A stretch of DNA of 64,000 nt from Pegea sp. RAD2-039 (taxonomy: Eukaryota; Chordata; Thaliacea; Salpida; Salpidae), in the NCBI GenBank assembly GCA_034620365.1, contig JAQGEQ010000124.1:186001-250000 (forward strand), given 5' to 3'. Below the pieces are notes generated by a model, which saw only the letters and a list, made by a program, of their open reading frames with translations, had not been told where the DNA came from and made no database searches. Shown here piece by piece: positions 22,071 through 33,338 of the stretch. The position numbers were made by a program, and so were the translations under genes. Numbering within the stretch: the stretch's first letter is position 1; every line of letters starts with the position of its first letter.

Positions 22071-23160
22071 GAAAAGAAGCAGAGAAAAACGAAAGTTGAA
22101 TTCGAAAAATTAATTATTTCAATTTTAATTCATTTTTATGGAATATATTTGTTTAAAATTATATAAGTTTGTGATATATCATAATTTATTTTAATATTTT
22201 TTAATATATTTTTATATAGCATTTTGCATTTTCAAAACAGATTGCTAGTTATTAGTATTCACAGACAAATTGATTTTTAAAATATTTAGAATGGTCTTTG
22301 AAAATTTGCTAAATGTATTATTTTTATACTTTTTACTCAGTTAATACCTTTTACGTTCATATTTTTTATGTAAGAACTAACCTTTCTAGCATCTGAAAAA
22401 AAAACAATAGTTTATTTATATAACTTATATTAAATTGAGTTTTTAGAACAACTTAATTTTTAACTTGTTACATTTTAACATTTTTTAATTTTTTGAAATG
22501 GTCGTTATATTAAAATACCTAATAAACTAATAATTATTTTTGTTAGTTTTATATTTTCTACTAGTTAAAAAAATACTTTTATTTTCTGAACAAAATTTCA
22601 AACAGAATTTCAAGTTATTAAAAAATTGTGTTTATATAAAAACTTGTATAAATTGTAAGTTTTAATCAAATAACTCTAAATAGTTTCATTGAATAATAGA
22701 TTACTTTACTTATATGGAAGTTTGAATATCTTTATCTATTAAATTTCGCTAATATTTGTTGAATCTGCCATTACTTAAAAGTACAAAAATTAAAGCTAAA
22801 TTTACACCATCATGCATAGTATGTCTTAAAACTATTCAAATTTTAGATTTAGCTTGACTGTTACACAGTTTAGTAACTAATACTATTAATTTTAATGATT
22901 ATTTATTTTATAATTTATATTTTAAAACGTGTAAAATTAAAGAGAATGTATGATAGCTCAAAGAAAAATATATTATTGAAAAGTTTATCAGAAGTTTAGA
23001 TTACAAACTTTGTTTTATCTAATAAAAATAAAATTATAAAACAATTTTTGGTTTTGTTTTGAAACGTAGGATTACTTTTTTACAAAATTTTATTTGTATT
23101 TAATAATTATCTATAGAGTTTTGTTTTGTAAACTTTTAAACAATTTTGTTTACTTCATTT

Positions 23161-23984
23161 TGGAGCCTTATAAATATTTTTTTGAAACTGATGGTTTGTT
23201 TGTTCGAATAGTTGATACACAGAAGAACTTGAAGGCTTCCACTAAAGTTTGTCAACGGTTTGGTGAACAGCTAGCTCCAATCAACAATCAGAAGAGATTC
23301 GATGATACTTTGGATCATTTGGATAATTGCTACAAGACTGATGTTCATGGTATTAAATATGGCTAATATGGTAATAAAGATTCTGTTGATATTTGTCATC
23401 AGTTTGGTGAACAGCTAGCTCCAATCAACAATCAGAAGAGATTAGATGATACTTTGAATCAATTAGAAAATTGCTACAAGACTGATGTTCATGTTGTATA
23501 TGGCGTAAGATACAGATCAGGACACGCGTACCGGATTGGCTTTTCAGTTAAGAATGGAACTGGTGCTTGGAGTGATGGAACATCACTGGATGTTGATAAG
23601 CAAAACTCCTTGTTTCAGGATAAACCTTTACACGATCAAAAAGCAATTTATGTAAATAAAAAAATAAAGAAAATCGTGGTTTCTAACAAAATCTCTGATG
23701 ATAATAAACTTTCATTCTTATGTTCCAAGAACAAACCACTTCCAACAATAAGAACATCAAAAGATTTGATATCTTCAACATATGAACCAACAGATGGAAC
23801 AAATTGTGGAACTGACAAAATGTCAGCAACAACATCATCAACTAGTTTATCTCTAATGATTAGCTCCTTTATAGGATTGGTTATATTGTTGCTGATTATC
23901 ATCAGTTATATCAACATTTTCTGCTTCAATTTTCATAATCAATATTTTCAACGTTCTATTTATAAATTATTTCTTCCAAAATAA
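23161..23984 (+). pseudogene. CTLD pseudogene with an internal partial duplication
   Basis: Close relative of the genes at 33338 and 59771, but broken in three ways. The start codon is TTG where the paralogues have ATG, with E-P-Y-K in place of K-P-C-K (the first Cys is lost). The first half of the CTLD (to D-V-H-G-I-K-Y-G, TAA at 23364-23366) is followed in the same frame by a second copy of the segment D-I-C-H-Q-F-G to N-C-Y-K-T-D. The rest of the domain then follows, with Y-R-I-G-F, A-W-S-D-G-T and F-L-C-S-K. Finally, after the membrane span at about 23855-23905 the cytoplasmic tail is replaced by unrelated sequence and a stop at 23984, exactly where the large inverted repeat starts. Confidence 0.8.
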
Positions 23985-24410
23985 CTTTTTAAAAAAAGGT
24001 TTGGAATAAATATAACTTAAAAAGTTTTATTGACAGTAAAAACAGTTTTAGGGTTTTTATTTATCATTTAAATTATTTGTATTCAAACTTGATCAACTTT
24101 ACAGAGAGTTGACTAGTTGTAATAATTTTTTAATAGCTCTAATTTAGTTTAGTTATTATTCAAACCAAGAATTGAAATAAATTATTTTTCAGAATATATT
24201 TTTTAACTAAAACTGTATATCAGCTAAATAAACAATTTTTCTTTAAATTATCAAAATGTTTATTAATTTTCAATACTTATATAAACAACTTTTATCAGCA
24301 TAAACATTTAATTTTCCATTAGAAAGTTAAAAATAGCAAAATTTGGAAAACTAAACTTTATTTTCAACAGAATTTTTCAACCTTTTAATCTACAAATAGA
24401 AGTGCTATTG

Positions 24411-25367
24411 ATGGAGAACAAGACGAATCATCTCAATCAATCTTCATTTGACAATGAAAGCAGTTTATGGATTTTTGCAGAGTCTGTAAACTTTATCTTA
24501 CTAATTCTAACAGTAATCTTGTTGTTTTGGTTTTGTCAATATTGCCAAAAAGTGATTGCTAAGCATAAAGAGCAGCCACGAAAGAAGAAAAATCTGTTTC
24601 AGCTTGGATTAGGGATTTTTCTCGCATTTACTACTTGTCTTCGTATTATAAGTAGTATTATTCTTGCTTTAGTTGGTTATTTTAACCCAATTAATGAAGA
24701 TAGTGATGAAAAATGCCGAATAGTATATATAGCTACAAGTTCATTATGTCATATGTCAATGTGTGTATCTATTTATTTTCTTTGGTTTAAACAATGCTTA
24801 TTATACTCTGAAACGACACTTCTGCATTTAAAAACACTCTTATGGAAATTTATTTCAATTTTGTGTCTAGTTTTTTTCTGTATAAGTGGCTTATTATCTT
24901 CTTTAGATGTACTTTTATTTCGATCATATAGTATGTCTAAAATTGGTTGTGTTTATGACAATCTAAAAGCTCCTGTGTTAGTATTTCATATCTCTGTAAT
25001 TGATTTTATAATATCAAATATAATCTTGTTTTGTCTGTATATTTACCCTTTACGTGTTCAGAACAACTTGAATCAAGTTGCTAGAGCTACTTACGGAATA
25101 GGTGAGCTTTTAAAGAAGTCTGATGACCAGAAGTACATGATTCGTACAGCTACTATCATTATGTCTGTTTGTTTATTCTCTTTTGTGGTAGTTGTGGTAA
25201 TTACCAAATTTATCTTACCATCTGGTATAACTAAATCAATTGAAACTTCTTTATTTAATATCACTCTGTTCGTTAATTGTGTTTCAATCTTATTATCATT
25301 TAATGGGTTTAAAAGATCGTTTAGATGTTTTAAAAGTAGCAATAAATACTCTGAACAATATTTGTAA
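24411..25367 (+). CDS. Seven-transmembrane receptor-like protein, copy 1
   Basis: 318 residues from the ATG at 24411 (the frame is open slightly further 5', but its inverted copy supports this start). Spans at about 25-46, 61-91, 104-128, 146-170, 187-213, 243-268 and 281-303. A Cys at 102 (outer end of TM3) and one at 180 (loop before TM5) sit where class A GPCRs have their conserved disulfide. The end of TM7 and following segment (L-S-F-N-G-F-K-R-S-F) recalls the NPxxY plus helix 8 region but lacks the exact motif, and there is no DRY. The N-terminus has two N-glycosylation sequons (N-K-T, N-E-S) and no signal peptide. I read it as a divergent, perhaps lineage-specific GPCR. It is convergent with the CTLD gene at 28676. 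AATAAA near 25410. A splice acceptor (TTTTCAACAG) precedes it. Confidence 0.7.
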   Translation: MENKTNHLNQSSFDNESSLWIFAESVNFILLILTVILLFWFCQYCQKVIAKHKEQPRKKKNLFQLGLGIFLAFTTCLRIISSIILALVGYFNPINEDSDEKCRIVYIATSSLCHMSMCVSIYFLWFKQCLLYSETTLLHLKTLLWKFISILCLVFFCISGLLSSLDVLLFRSYSMSKIGCVYDNLKAPVLVFHISVIDFIISNIILFCLYIYPLRVQNNLNQVARATYGIGELLKKSDDQKYMIRTATIIMSVCLFSFVVVVVITKFILPSGITKSIETSLFNITLFVNCVSILLSFNGFKRSFRCFKSSNKYSEQYL

Positions 25368-26035
25368 AGATTTTACAAATTAAAATTAAATTCTTTTTTC
25401 TATAAAAATAATAAAGTAGTATTCTTTTTTTCATATTTTATACCATCGTAAAAGCGTTTCATATAATATTCGGTTTAGATCTATATAGAATTCTATTTTT
25501 AGTTGTTTTAAAAATATCTCTTTTTATTTTGAAAATTTTCGTAAACATTAGTTTAAACAAGAAAAAGTTTTTTATAGAATACGTAAAAGTATTTAAAACA
25601 TTTTTCTTCAATTTTTTATCATTGCGTTATTATATTTTAAGAATCTATTAATAAAACTTTTGAAAAATATTTATTTTTTTAACTAGTTACCAGAAAGTTG
25701 GTTGTATAATTTAGTTTTAGTTGAAATTTTGGAGTTACTACTTAGGAGTTCATTTTTTAATATTTGGGAATTAATTTTTATATTTTGAAAATAAAAAATC
25801 TTGTCTTAATAGAAGATTTTCATTTTGATACTAATTAAATTTGAAAATAAATTAAACTATTATTTTGTTTATTTACAAAATAAACTGATAAAAGCTTAAA
25901 AAAGTTACAAAATTCTATAAAAAAATAATTTTAATATTTCAAATATCAGTTTGAAAGATATTGTTTTAGAATCACTGAAATGTAAATAAGCAATTTCTTT
26001 TAAATAAACAATTATTCCATTTTTTTATCCTTTTC
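25368..26035. other. 3' region of 7TM gene and AT-rich spacer
   Basis: Contains the poly(A) signal near 25410. No gene seen. Confidence 0.4.
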
Positions 26036-26260
26036 AAGCATGACTTCAAATCCCACCTTGTTGTCAGTTATAAGGTATATTACCGCCAGCTACCGACATA
26101 AAACGTATTTCCTTAAACTTTGCCCAGTCAATGAACTTTGTTAGAAAACAATGGACTTAAAAGTGTGGACTTCAACTTACAATACTTTCCACTATAATCA
26201 ACGTCAATGCGCATGTACGCAACAAACACCTGTTTCTTGTACAGCAACTAAAATATTATT
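26036..26260 (-). mobile_element. Possible tRNA-related SINE fragment (left arm)
   Basis: A segment richer in G+C than its neighbours. On the minus strand it has an A-box-like TAGCTGGCGGTAATATACC and, about 30 bases on, a degraded B-box-like GGATTTGAAGTC (GGATTCGAAGTC in the right-arm copy at 40820-41045). The spacing fits a tRNA, but the rest of the fold is poor. It was present before the arms duplicated. Confidence 0.35.
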
Positions 26261-28675
26261 TCGAAATTTAACATGAAATAATTTCTTTAATTTTTAAAAA
26301 AATATATAATCAAATTGACTAGATTATTTTTCAAAGTTCATGTTGATATAAGTATTCTATAAATCTATTTTGATAATAAATTAGATTAATACATAAAATT
26401 CAAATTGATTCATGTTTCAAGAAATTTAAATATCTTTTTCTAGAAATTATACGAAACCTGTATGACTCTTCAAATTTTATATCAAATCTTAAGAACAATT
26501 TTAAATTAATAGTTTTGAAAAACTTTTTAAGATGTAATAAAGAAAAGTATGGAAGTAATTTCTCATATTATTAATAAAATTATTATTTTAGAGAAAGATA
26601 AAAATATGAAAAGATTTTTAATTGAAATTTAACAATTAAATGATATTACAAAAATAGTTTGTACTTAGAAGGTGGCTGAATATCTTTCTTTTGTAAATGA
26701 TATCAAAAAATTAAACTTTTAAAATTGAAAACTAACAAAAAGTTGATTTTATTTAAATTGCTTTCTTAGGTGGCACATAGTCTAAAAATAAATAAGTCAA
26801 TTTAGAAAAAATTAAATTGTAATTTGTCAAAATATTTAGATTTACAAAATTTAAAACTCGTGTCTTGCAAGCAATATCTTAAATCTTATGTCAAGCTCAA
26901 AGATTTGAAAGACTGCTGCATATAACTCCACCGAAAAAAAGAATGCTTCATCCTTACTTATGGAGATTAGAGTCACTATCTAGTAACTTAGGCTTACATC
27001 AAGTTTAGTAATTAAGTTTATAACTTTTTCTAAGTGTCAGTTTATTACTAAAGAAAAGTATGACAAAAGTACAAATGAATAACTGAACCATTGTAATAAA
27101 GACGAAATCGTTTATGATTTGAAAGTTGGTTTTATCATGAAACTTTTGTAATTATAATAATAAAATAATGTTTTTAGAGCATATATCAGTTGATTTGGTT
27201 TCACATGCCATAACTTATAACAAAACTTTTTAATAGTTAGTTCGTTGATAAGAGTTTTAACTTGAAATGTTAATTAAAAATTGACTAAATTAAAAATGAA
27301 TAAATTAGCATTCAAAGCTAATTAGGTGAACTACATCGTTATCGTTTGTAAATCTCTTTTGAAAACAAAAACTAAGCCAGTAAGCTTTCTGAACAGATAT
27401 AATTTGGCTTGTATGATATTTTAGAAGCAATCTTTTCAATTTAATTTTTGTTTGTGAAACTTTAAGCATATTTAATAAACAAATTTACTTGTTACTTGCG
27501 CAAATGTTTCTTAGTTTATCATTTTTATCTTAAAATGTCTTAACTCGTTTAAAATTTGAATTATAGCTGCAAAACTCTTTTGATTCGATTTATTCTTTAT
27601 CTTTAACAATAAATTTAAGAATAATCATAAACTTATATATAAAATAATATTTTTAAAATATATTAATATTATATAAAACAGATTATTTAAACTTTCTACT
27701 ATTTGTATTGCTTTCATAAGAATTAATTTTTGCTTAGAATTTAACATTATTAAATATTTAAAGAATTTAATTGTTTATTTCTACTAAAGTATCAGTTCTA
27801 ATTTGTAAATACTTTAAATAAGTTTAAATACTGTAAATATTAGTTTTTAAAAGTAAACGTTATGATCGAAAAATCGAAAACCTCTTTAAGACAATCTTTT
27901 AATAGTTTTATGACGTTACATAGTTCAAATATTGAGCAAAAAACTTTGTTGCTTTAGTTGTTAGATATAAGAAATAGTTTGAAGATATAATGTAACCATC
28001 TAAGTTATTAAGAATGCAGAATAAGATATTTAATGTTAGTACAAAACAATCTTACAAACGTTATTTGCAAATAAAAGAAATAATTACGAGTCAAAAAGAA
28101 TAACAAATCAAGTTATATTAAAGTTTTACACTAAAAGTCAAAATCAAATAACTTTTTTTAATTTATTGCTTCTAAAGAAAAAAAATTACTTTAAATGTAT
28201 TTTAAAATTTACTTTAGTAAACTGCACAACTTAAAAGGAAACATTCTTTAAACTATTGTTTCTACAATTAATAAGAAAAAACATTTATTAAGATCAAGTT
28301 TTTGAAAATTTGATTCTTAATGAATTTGCAAATTGAAATTAACTTGATGAAAGACCCCAACCAACAAAACTAAACATAAAACCATCAAATATTATGACTA
28401 AAATTTTAATTTGCATCAAACAATTGCAGGAAATAACAGATACTTGTTTTATATAAAGGTAACAAATAAGAGTTTGATATTATAAGAGATTTTTATCACT
28501 TCAACACACCAGAAAATACAATTAAAGTTATCTAAAAAATGCTTAAAATTACTTCTCATACTTAGGTTTGATGTATAAGAAAGAAAATTAGTTTGAGAAA
28601 TTTAGAAGATTTAAAGATTTCAAACTGACATCTTACTTTTATGTTTGAAATTTTTAACTTGCTTGCTTTTTACAT
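26261..28675. other. AT-rich spacer between convergent genes, left arm
   Basis: About 2.4 kb between the ends of the 7TM and CTLD genes. No coding region seen. It is mirrored in the right arm at about 38400-40820. Confidence 0.4.
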
Positions 28676-29650
28676 TTATTTTTTTCGACTTTTATCAACC
28701 ACAGCATATGTAGAGCTTATATTAACTAAACAATCAGTCGGTTGACCACCAATTGTTTTGTAGTTACTTGATCTTGGTTGACTATAAACTTGTTGATTGG
28801 ACGTAGAATGATCATGATGAGATGATTCTGTTGGATGTTGAATTTCAGTGTAAGCTGGCTCAATATTTTCAGCTGGAATATTAATGTTATCATAACCAGC
28901 ATCATCAACAACAAGCTCATTTGGTTGATTAGATTCTTTAATAGATGAATATTTCACTCTTTTTTCGTCAATCTTATTTTTCTTAAAAAGTTTGTATATG
29001 AGTACTCCAATAATCACCAACAAAAGAACAAATCCTAGTGAGGTAGCAATCATAAAATATGAGTCTGCTGATGATGACGTAACTGACAGTTGATCAGTTT
29101 TACCATTTGATTCAGTATATGAGTCACAGTTTGCAAATTTTGTTGTTTTAACAAGATCAGTTGTTGTTGGTGGTGTTGTTGTTGCTGCAGTTGTTGTTGT
29201 TGTTGGTGGAAACAGGTTGCTTTTGGAACACAAGAACGGAAGCTTAATAGTTTTAATGTTATTCTGAACATAACTAATTCGATGTACACCTCGTTTTTCT
29301 ATGAAAAACGTACTTTGATCTGGAATTGCATCCTTATAAAACAGTGATCCTTGCTCGCTCTTATTAAGTGATGTTCCATCACTCCAAGAACCAGTTTCAT
29401 TTGTTACTGAAAGTCCAATACGGTACAAATGGTAGTTTCTCTTTTGTTCTTCAGGTATACCATGAACGTCAGTTTCGTAGCATCCTTTTAAATGATCCAA
29501 AGTATCATTTAATCTCTTCTGATTGTTGATTGGAGCTAGCTGTTCACCAAACTGCTGACAAATTTTGGTAGAATCTTTCAAGTTCTTTTTTGTATCAACT
29601 ATTCTAACAACCAAGCCATCAGTCTGATAGAAATACTTACAAGGCTTCAT
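28676..29650 (-). CDS. CTLD receptor with ITAM-like tail, left-arm copy
   Basis: 324 residues, subfamily 2. CTLD about 1-143: Cys4, Cys31 (C-Q-Q-F-G), Cys57, Y-R-I-G-L 76-80, G-S-W-S-D-G-T 87-93, F-L-C-S-K 139-143. A Thr/Pro-rich stalk at 147-172 looks mucin-like. Membrane span about 200-219, then K-L-F-K-K-N-K. The tail has Y253-D-N-I and Y267-T-E-I separated by ten residues, an ITAM-like pair (immunoreceptor motif YxxI/L-x6-12-YxxI/L), followed by Y297-K-T-I and Y315-A-V-V. An activating immune-type receptor is the natural inference, unproven. It differs from its inverted copy at 37423 at residues 85, 191 and 227 only. A splice acceptor (AATTTGCAG in the mirrored copy) precedes a leader with an in-frame stop. 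Confidence 0.85.
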   Translation of the reverse strand: MKPCKYFYQTDGLVVRIVDTKKNLKDSTKICQQFGEQLAPINNQKRLNDTLDHLKGCYETDVHGIPEEQKRNYHLYRIGLSVTNETGSWSDGTSLNKSEQGSLFYKDAIPDQSTFFIEKRGVHRISYVQNNIKTIKLPFLCSKSNLFPPTTTTTAATTTPPTTTDLVKTTKFANCDSYTESNGKTDQLSVTSSSADSYFMIATSLGFVLLLVIIGVLIYKLFKKNKIDEKRVKYSSIKESNQPNELVVDDAGYDNINIPAENIEPAYTEIQHPTESSHHDHSTSNQQVYSQPRSSNYKTIGGQPTDCLVNISSTYAVVDKSRKK

Positions 29651-31085
29651 ATTGATGTATACTAAGCTTTATTTAACCTTTTTGATGCTTAAAACTCTGC
29701 AAATTAAAATAAGAAATAATTAAAAGATTGTGTGAAAAATGTTTGCTATCAATAAAATTAAAGAAATTAATTAAAACAAAACATTTTGTAAGATAAACAT
29801 TCACATTTTTCACAATCAAACATAATTTAAGTCATCTACTTTTCTTTCAACAAATAAGTTTCTGAAAACGTTTAAACGTTTAAAAACCAATTTTTTAAGT
29901 AATCGTTACTAAATAATACAAAAATAGAAACTATAAAAACCATTTATTTATAAAAGTTTTAAAATTTATTGTCGTTGATAGCCTTTATAGTTTACTAATT
30001 GTATTGTGATTATAATAAAAATAAATAAAGTCTTAAAACTAAAAACGTTAGTTATTAAGATATATAAGATATAATAAAATATATAATAATTATTCTAATA
30101 TAGATATTATGTAAGCTTATATCTTGGCAAAATATTTTCAATTAACTGAATAGCTTTTTAATTATTCAAGTAAGCAAGCTATCAGTCTTAATTTATATTA
30201 AGAAATCTTTATTTTGCTTTTCAGTTTTTCCCAAAATTTGTATTATTGAAGTTGACTATCTTTGCCAACAGAAACAATAGATTGAAATAATAATAAACAA
30301 ATTTATTAAAATTTTATAACTTTTACAACAATTATTTTCTAAATATTTCAGATAAAGTAAAAAAATTAATTAAAATACAATTGTTGTAATTTATTTCATT
30401 AAAAACAAGAATGCTATGGTGGCACAATCTCTTATCGTTATGAATAAGCTGCAAAAACATAAAATAAACCTGAAGTAAAACAAAGCATCAGATTTAAAGT
30501 TTATTACAAAACCTAAAATGTTTACCAATTTGAACATCGTCTAAGTAAAGAATGTAGAAAATCTATTTTCTAAAATTTCAGAATAATTTAGAAATTCTTA
30601 AACATTTTCTTGAAACAAATAATTTTAAGTATTTTTTAATAGGTGTCTTTAAAACTTGAATAAACCTCCAAGTGAAAATATTAATAAAATTTTAATTTAA
30701 TCAGTCATTTCGATAATAGTTCATCCATGTTAGATACATTTATTTACTATTAATAAGAATTATTTATGAAAAATTTTATTTATCATCACTAAATTTATTT
30801 CAGTTTTATATGTTTTTTTAAAGTCAGTAATCAATTGATTTTTTAATAATTTTCAAATGTACTTTATATCATTATTAAAATAAGTATTTTTGTAAATTTT
30901 GTTTATTTGGTTTCTTCTTAAAAGTTAATAAGTTTGTTTATTATTGTTTATTCAAATAAATAAAATTTATTTGTTGGTATTAAAACTAAATTAAAAGAAT
31001 ATTTCTATTGATAAGCTAAAATTTGTCAATTCAATTAGTAGTAACTGCACTTTTTTCAGCTTATCTTTACTTACAAAAATGTTTT
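29651..31085. other. Upstream spacer of CTLD gene, inner part of left arm
   Basis: AT-rich, mirrored at about 35985-37422. No gene seen. The shared 5' flank extends about 1.4 kb upstream of both gene copies, so any promoter near the gene is duplicated too. Confidence 0.4.
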
Positions 31086-31189
31086 TAAATTTAAATAAAT
31101 AAATAAAAAAGATTTAGTATTATTTAGAATCATTTTTAAAGATAAATATAAACATTAAAGTTGTAACTTTAAACAATGTTAAACTTATT

Positions 31190-31415
31190 TTGGTTCAAAT
31201 CCTAAAGATACTAGGTTTGATGTTGTTATTGTTGAAAAGCCTTGTTCTTTTAATAAAGAAAATGCTGCCTATATTTACTACAGTCATTAAGAAAACATAT
31301 AATTTTGTTTAAATTTTTTACTGAACAGTTTTTAATTTTTTGGGACCACATCATCAAACAATGACTTTTATTTCATCCAGTGATGTTCCATTGAGAAACT
31401 AGAAACATATGAAAT
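31190..31415 (-). pseudogene. Decayed CTLD gene fragment in the inverted-repeat spacer
   Basis: Plus-strand blocks match antisense DNA of the intact CTLD gene at 32490-33338. TTTGATGTTGTTATTGTTG near 31220 matches the stalk region next to F-L-C-S-K. CATCCAGTGATGTTCCAT near 31376 matches the W-S-D-G-T-S-L-D region. The blocks are in the correct order on the minus strand. No frame survives, so this is an older lost paralogue. Confidence 0.55.
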
Positions 31416-32489
31416 AAAGAAGAATCAGAAAATATAATTTGACTTTGAAGATAGTAAAATAAAGTAGTAAATTTATGAGTAACTTAAAATAAAAATAAAA
31501 GTATCCATAGAATAATATATGAATAATAAAATTTTATCACTAAATAATGAATAATAAACGTTTATCAGTTAAATAATTTTCAACAAAAATGTGTTAAAAT
31601 AATAGTAAAAATATAATATAGTAAAATTAGAAGTAAATCAAAAAAAGGTTCACTTTAAGACAACTTTACTTTATTTACTTCTAAATTCAAAGAAAGTCAT
31701 AAATTTAAATAAAAACAAAAAAGATAATTTTATTAAAAATTATTTGCCACCAAATAAAGATTTACCGGAAGTAAAAACCAAAAGATTTAAAAATAATTTA
31801 AATCAACATTGATAAAGATTCGATAAAAATATACAAGCTGATAATAAATACTATTTATAATTTCTAAGCATACAGTTTATAATAAATATTTTTTTTTTAA
31901 AACAGTTAATGCATAAAACCTTTTTGCTTTTCCGTATAGTATTTGAACTGCTTATTTATTACAAAACGTTTTTAGTAATCTTGTTATAATCAACTTCATT
32001 TTGAAAAGTAAATGGATTTTTAAACGGATCCAAAATCAATAAATAGTTTAGATTTATTCTTTCCTGAATATCATTTTGAAATTAAATTCTTGAAACAATT
32101 TGGCAGCTTAAAACAAACTTATAGAAAACTTTGTAAAAGCTAATAAAATAACAAAAATTATAAACTGAGCATTTTATTTTTGATATTTCACAAATTTCAG
32201 ATTAGAAGCTTGGCAGTTAATAAAACTACCGATAAATTTGACTAGTTAGCAAAATCACAAAATCAAAACTTCAATAAAAAAGTGGTTAGTACAATATTAC
32301 TAAAAATCTAGAAAACACAGAAACATTACTCTGCAAAATTCAACATTATAATTGATACATGACTCAAATATACCAATAGTCGTTTTACGATCAGTTGTAC
32401 TGGAATTATTTGTTGCTAGTAGATAGGAGTTAGATTAACTGTCTGTAAAACTTGAAGATAGATTCCTTGTTCTATAATAAAACTTTTTT

Positions 32490-33338
32490 TTAATTCTTAA
32501 TTGGAGCAAAGGCAACATAAACATCATCCATATTACTTATGGAGTTAGCAACTTCTTCCAGTTGATGAGGAATCTTATAGTAAATTGGTTCAGTATTTTT
32601 TACTGGATTATTGATGGTAACATAATCAGCATCATTCACAGCATCATTAGTTGTTTGTTTTAAATCCATAGCAACGTAACAATTATCTTCTTTCTTATTT
32701 TTCTTATTCTTCTTAAATAGTTTGTAGATGAGAAAGAAAATAATCAGCAACAATATAACCAATCCTATAGAGGAGCTAATCATTAGAGATAAACTAGTTG
32801 ATGATGTTGTTGCTGACATTTTGTCAATTCCACAATTTGTTCCATCTGTTGGTTCATGTGTTGAAGATATCAAATCTTTTGATGTTGTTATTGTTGGAAG
32901 TGGTTTGTTCTTGGAACATAAGAATGAAAGTTTATTATCATCAGAGATTTTGTTAGAAACCACGATTTTCTTTATTTTTTTATTCACATAAATTGCTTTC
33001 TGATCGTGTAAAGGTGTACCCTGAAGCAAGGAGTTTTGCTTATCAACATCCAGTGATGTTCCATCACTCCAAACACCAGTTCCATTCTTAACTGAAAAGC
33101 CAATCCGGTACGCGTGTCCTGATCTGTATCTTACGCCATATTTAATACCATGAACATCAGTCTTTAAGCAATTATCCAAATGATTCAAAGTATCATCGAA
33201 TCTCTTCTGATTGTTGATTGGAGCTAGCTGTTCACCAAATCGTTGACAAACTTTAGTGGAAGCCTTCAAGTTCTTCTGTGTATCAACTATTCGAACAAAC
33301 AAACCATCAGTTTCAAAATTATATTTACAAGGCTTCAT
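32490..33338 (-). CDS. CTLD receptor with ITAM-like tail (spacer copy)
   Basis: 282 residues from M-K-P-C at 33338. The frame is open upstream to 33488, but the matching paralogue at 59771 has a stop at the equivalent place and a splice acceptor (TTTATTTATAG) lies in between, so I choose 33338. CTLD with Cys4, Cys31, Cys57, Y-R-I-G-F, G-V-W-S-D-G-T and F-L-C-S-K near 140. Thr/Ser stalk with one extra Cys; membrane span about 186-205; then K-L-F-K-K-N-K-K-N-K-K. Tail with Y239-V-T-I, ten residues, Y253-Y-K-I (ITAM-like), and a final Y-V-A-F. Nearly the same protein as at 59771. Confidence 0.85.
   Translation of the reverse strand: MKPCKYNFETDGLFVRIVDTQKNLKASTKVCQRFGEQLAPINNQKRFDDTLNHLDNCLKTDVHGIKYGVRYRSGHAYRIGFSVKNGTGVWSDGTSLDVDKQNSLLQGTPLHDQKAIYVNKKIKKIVVSNKISDDNKLSFLCSKNKPLPTITTSKDLISSTHEPTDGTNCGIDKMSATTSSTSLSLMISSSIGLVILLLIIFFLIYKLFKKNKKNKKEDNCYVAMDLKQTTNDAVNDADYVTINNPVKNTEPIYYKIPHQLEEVANSISNMDDVYVAFAPIKN

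Larger units (their letters stand above)
21640..23985 (+). repeat. Copy 1 of a unit carrying a GPCR-like fragment and a CTLD gene (degenerate)
   Basis: Sequence resembles 58275-60885 (same orientation) and 32230-34697 (inverted). It starts in AT-rich DNA, runs through the GPCR-like fragment near 21850-22070 and ends in the CTLD pseudogene at 23161-23984. The similarity stops where the left arm of the large inverted repeat begins, which also removes the end of the CTLD gene. Confidence 0.7.
23985..31085 (+). repeat. Left arm of a large inverted repeat
   Basis: About 7.1 kb matching the reverse complement of 35985-43135. Paired landmarks give nearly constant coordinate sums: CTLD genes 29650 with 37423 (sum 67073), a motif at 31046 with 36027 (67073), 7TM genes 24411 with 42712 (67123), the outer edge 24000 with 43123. 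The slow drift reflects small indels. The arm contains a plus-strand 7TM gene and a minus-strand CTLD gene. Similarity fades inside about 31085 and outside about 23985. Confidence 0.9.

Noticed and set aside
29050-29289. Gln-rich alternative frame (poly-Q like) inside the CTLD gene.
   Set aside because: It is the shifted frame of the Thr-rich (ACA repeat) stalk; the same shadow appears in the duplicate at 37784.
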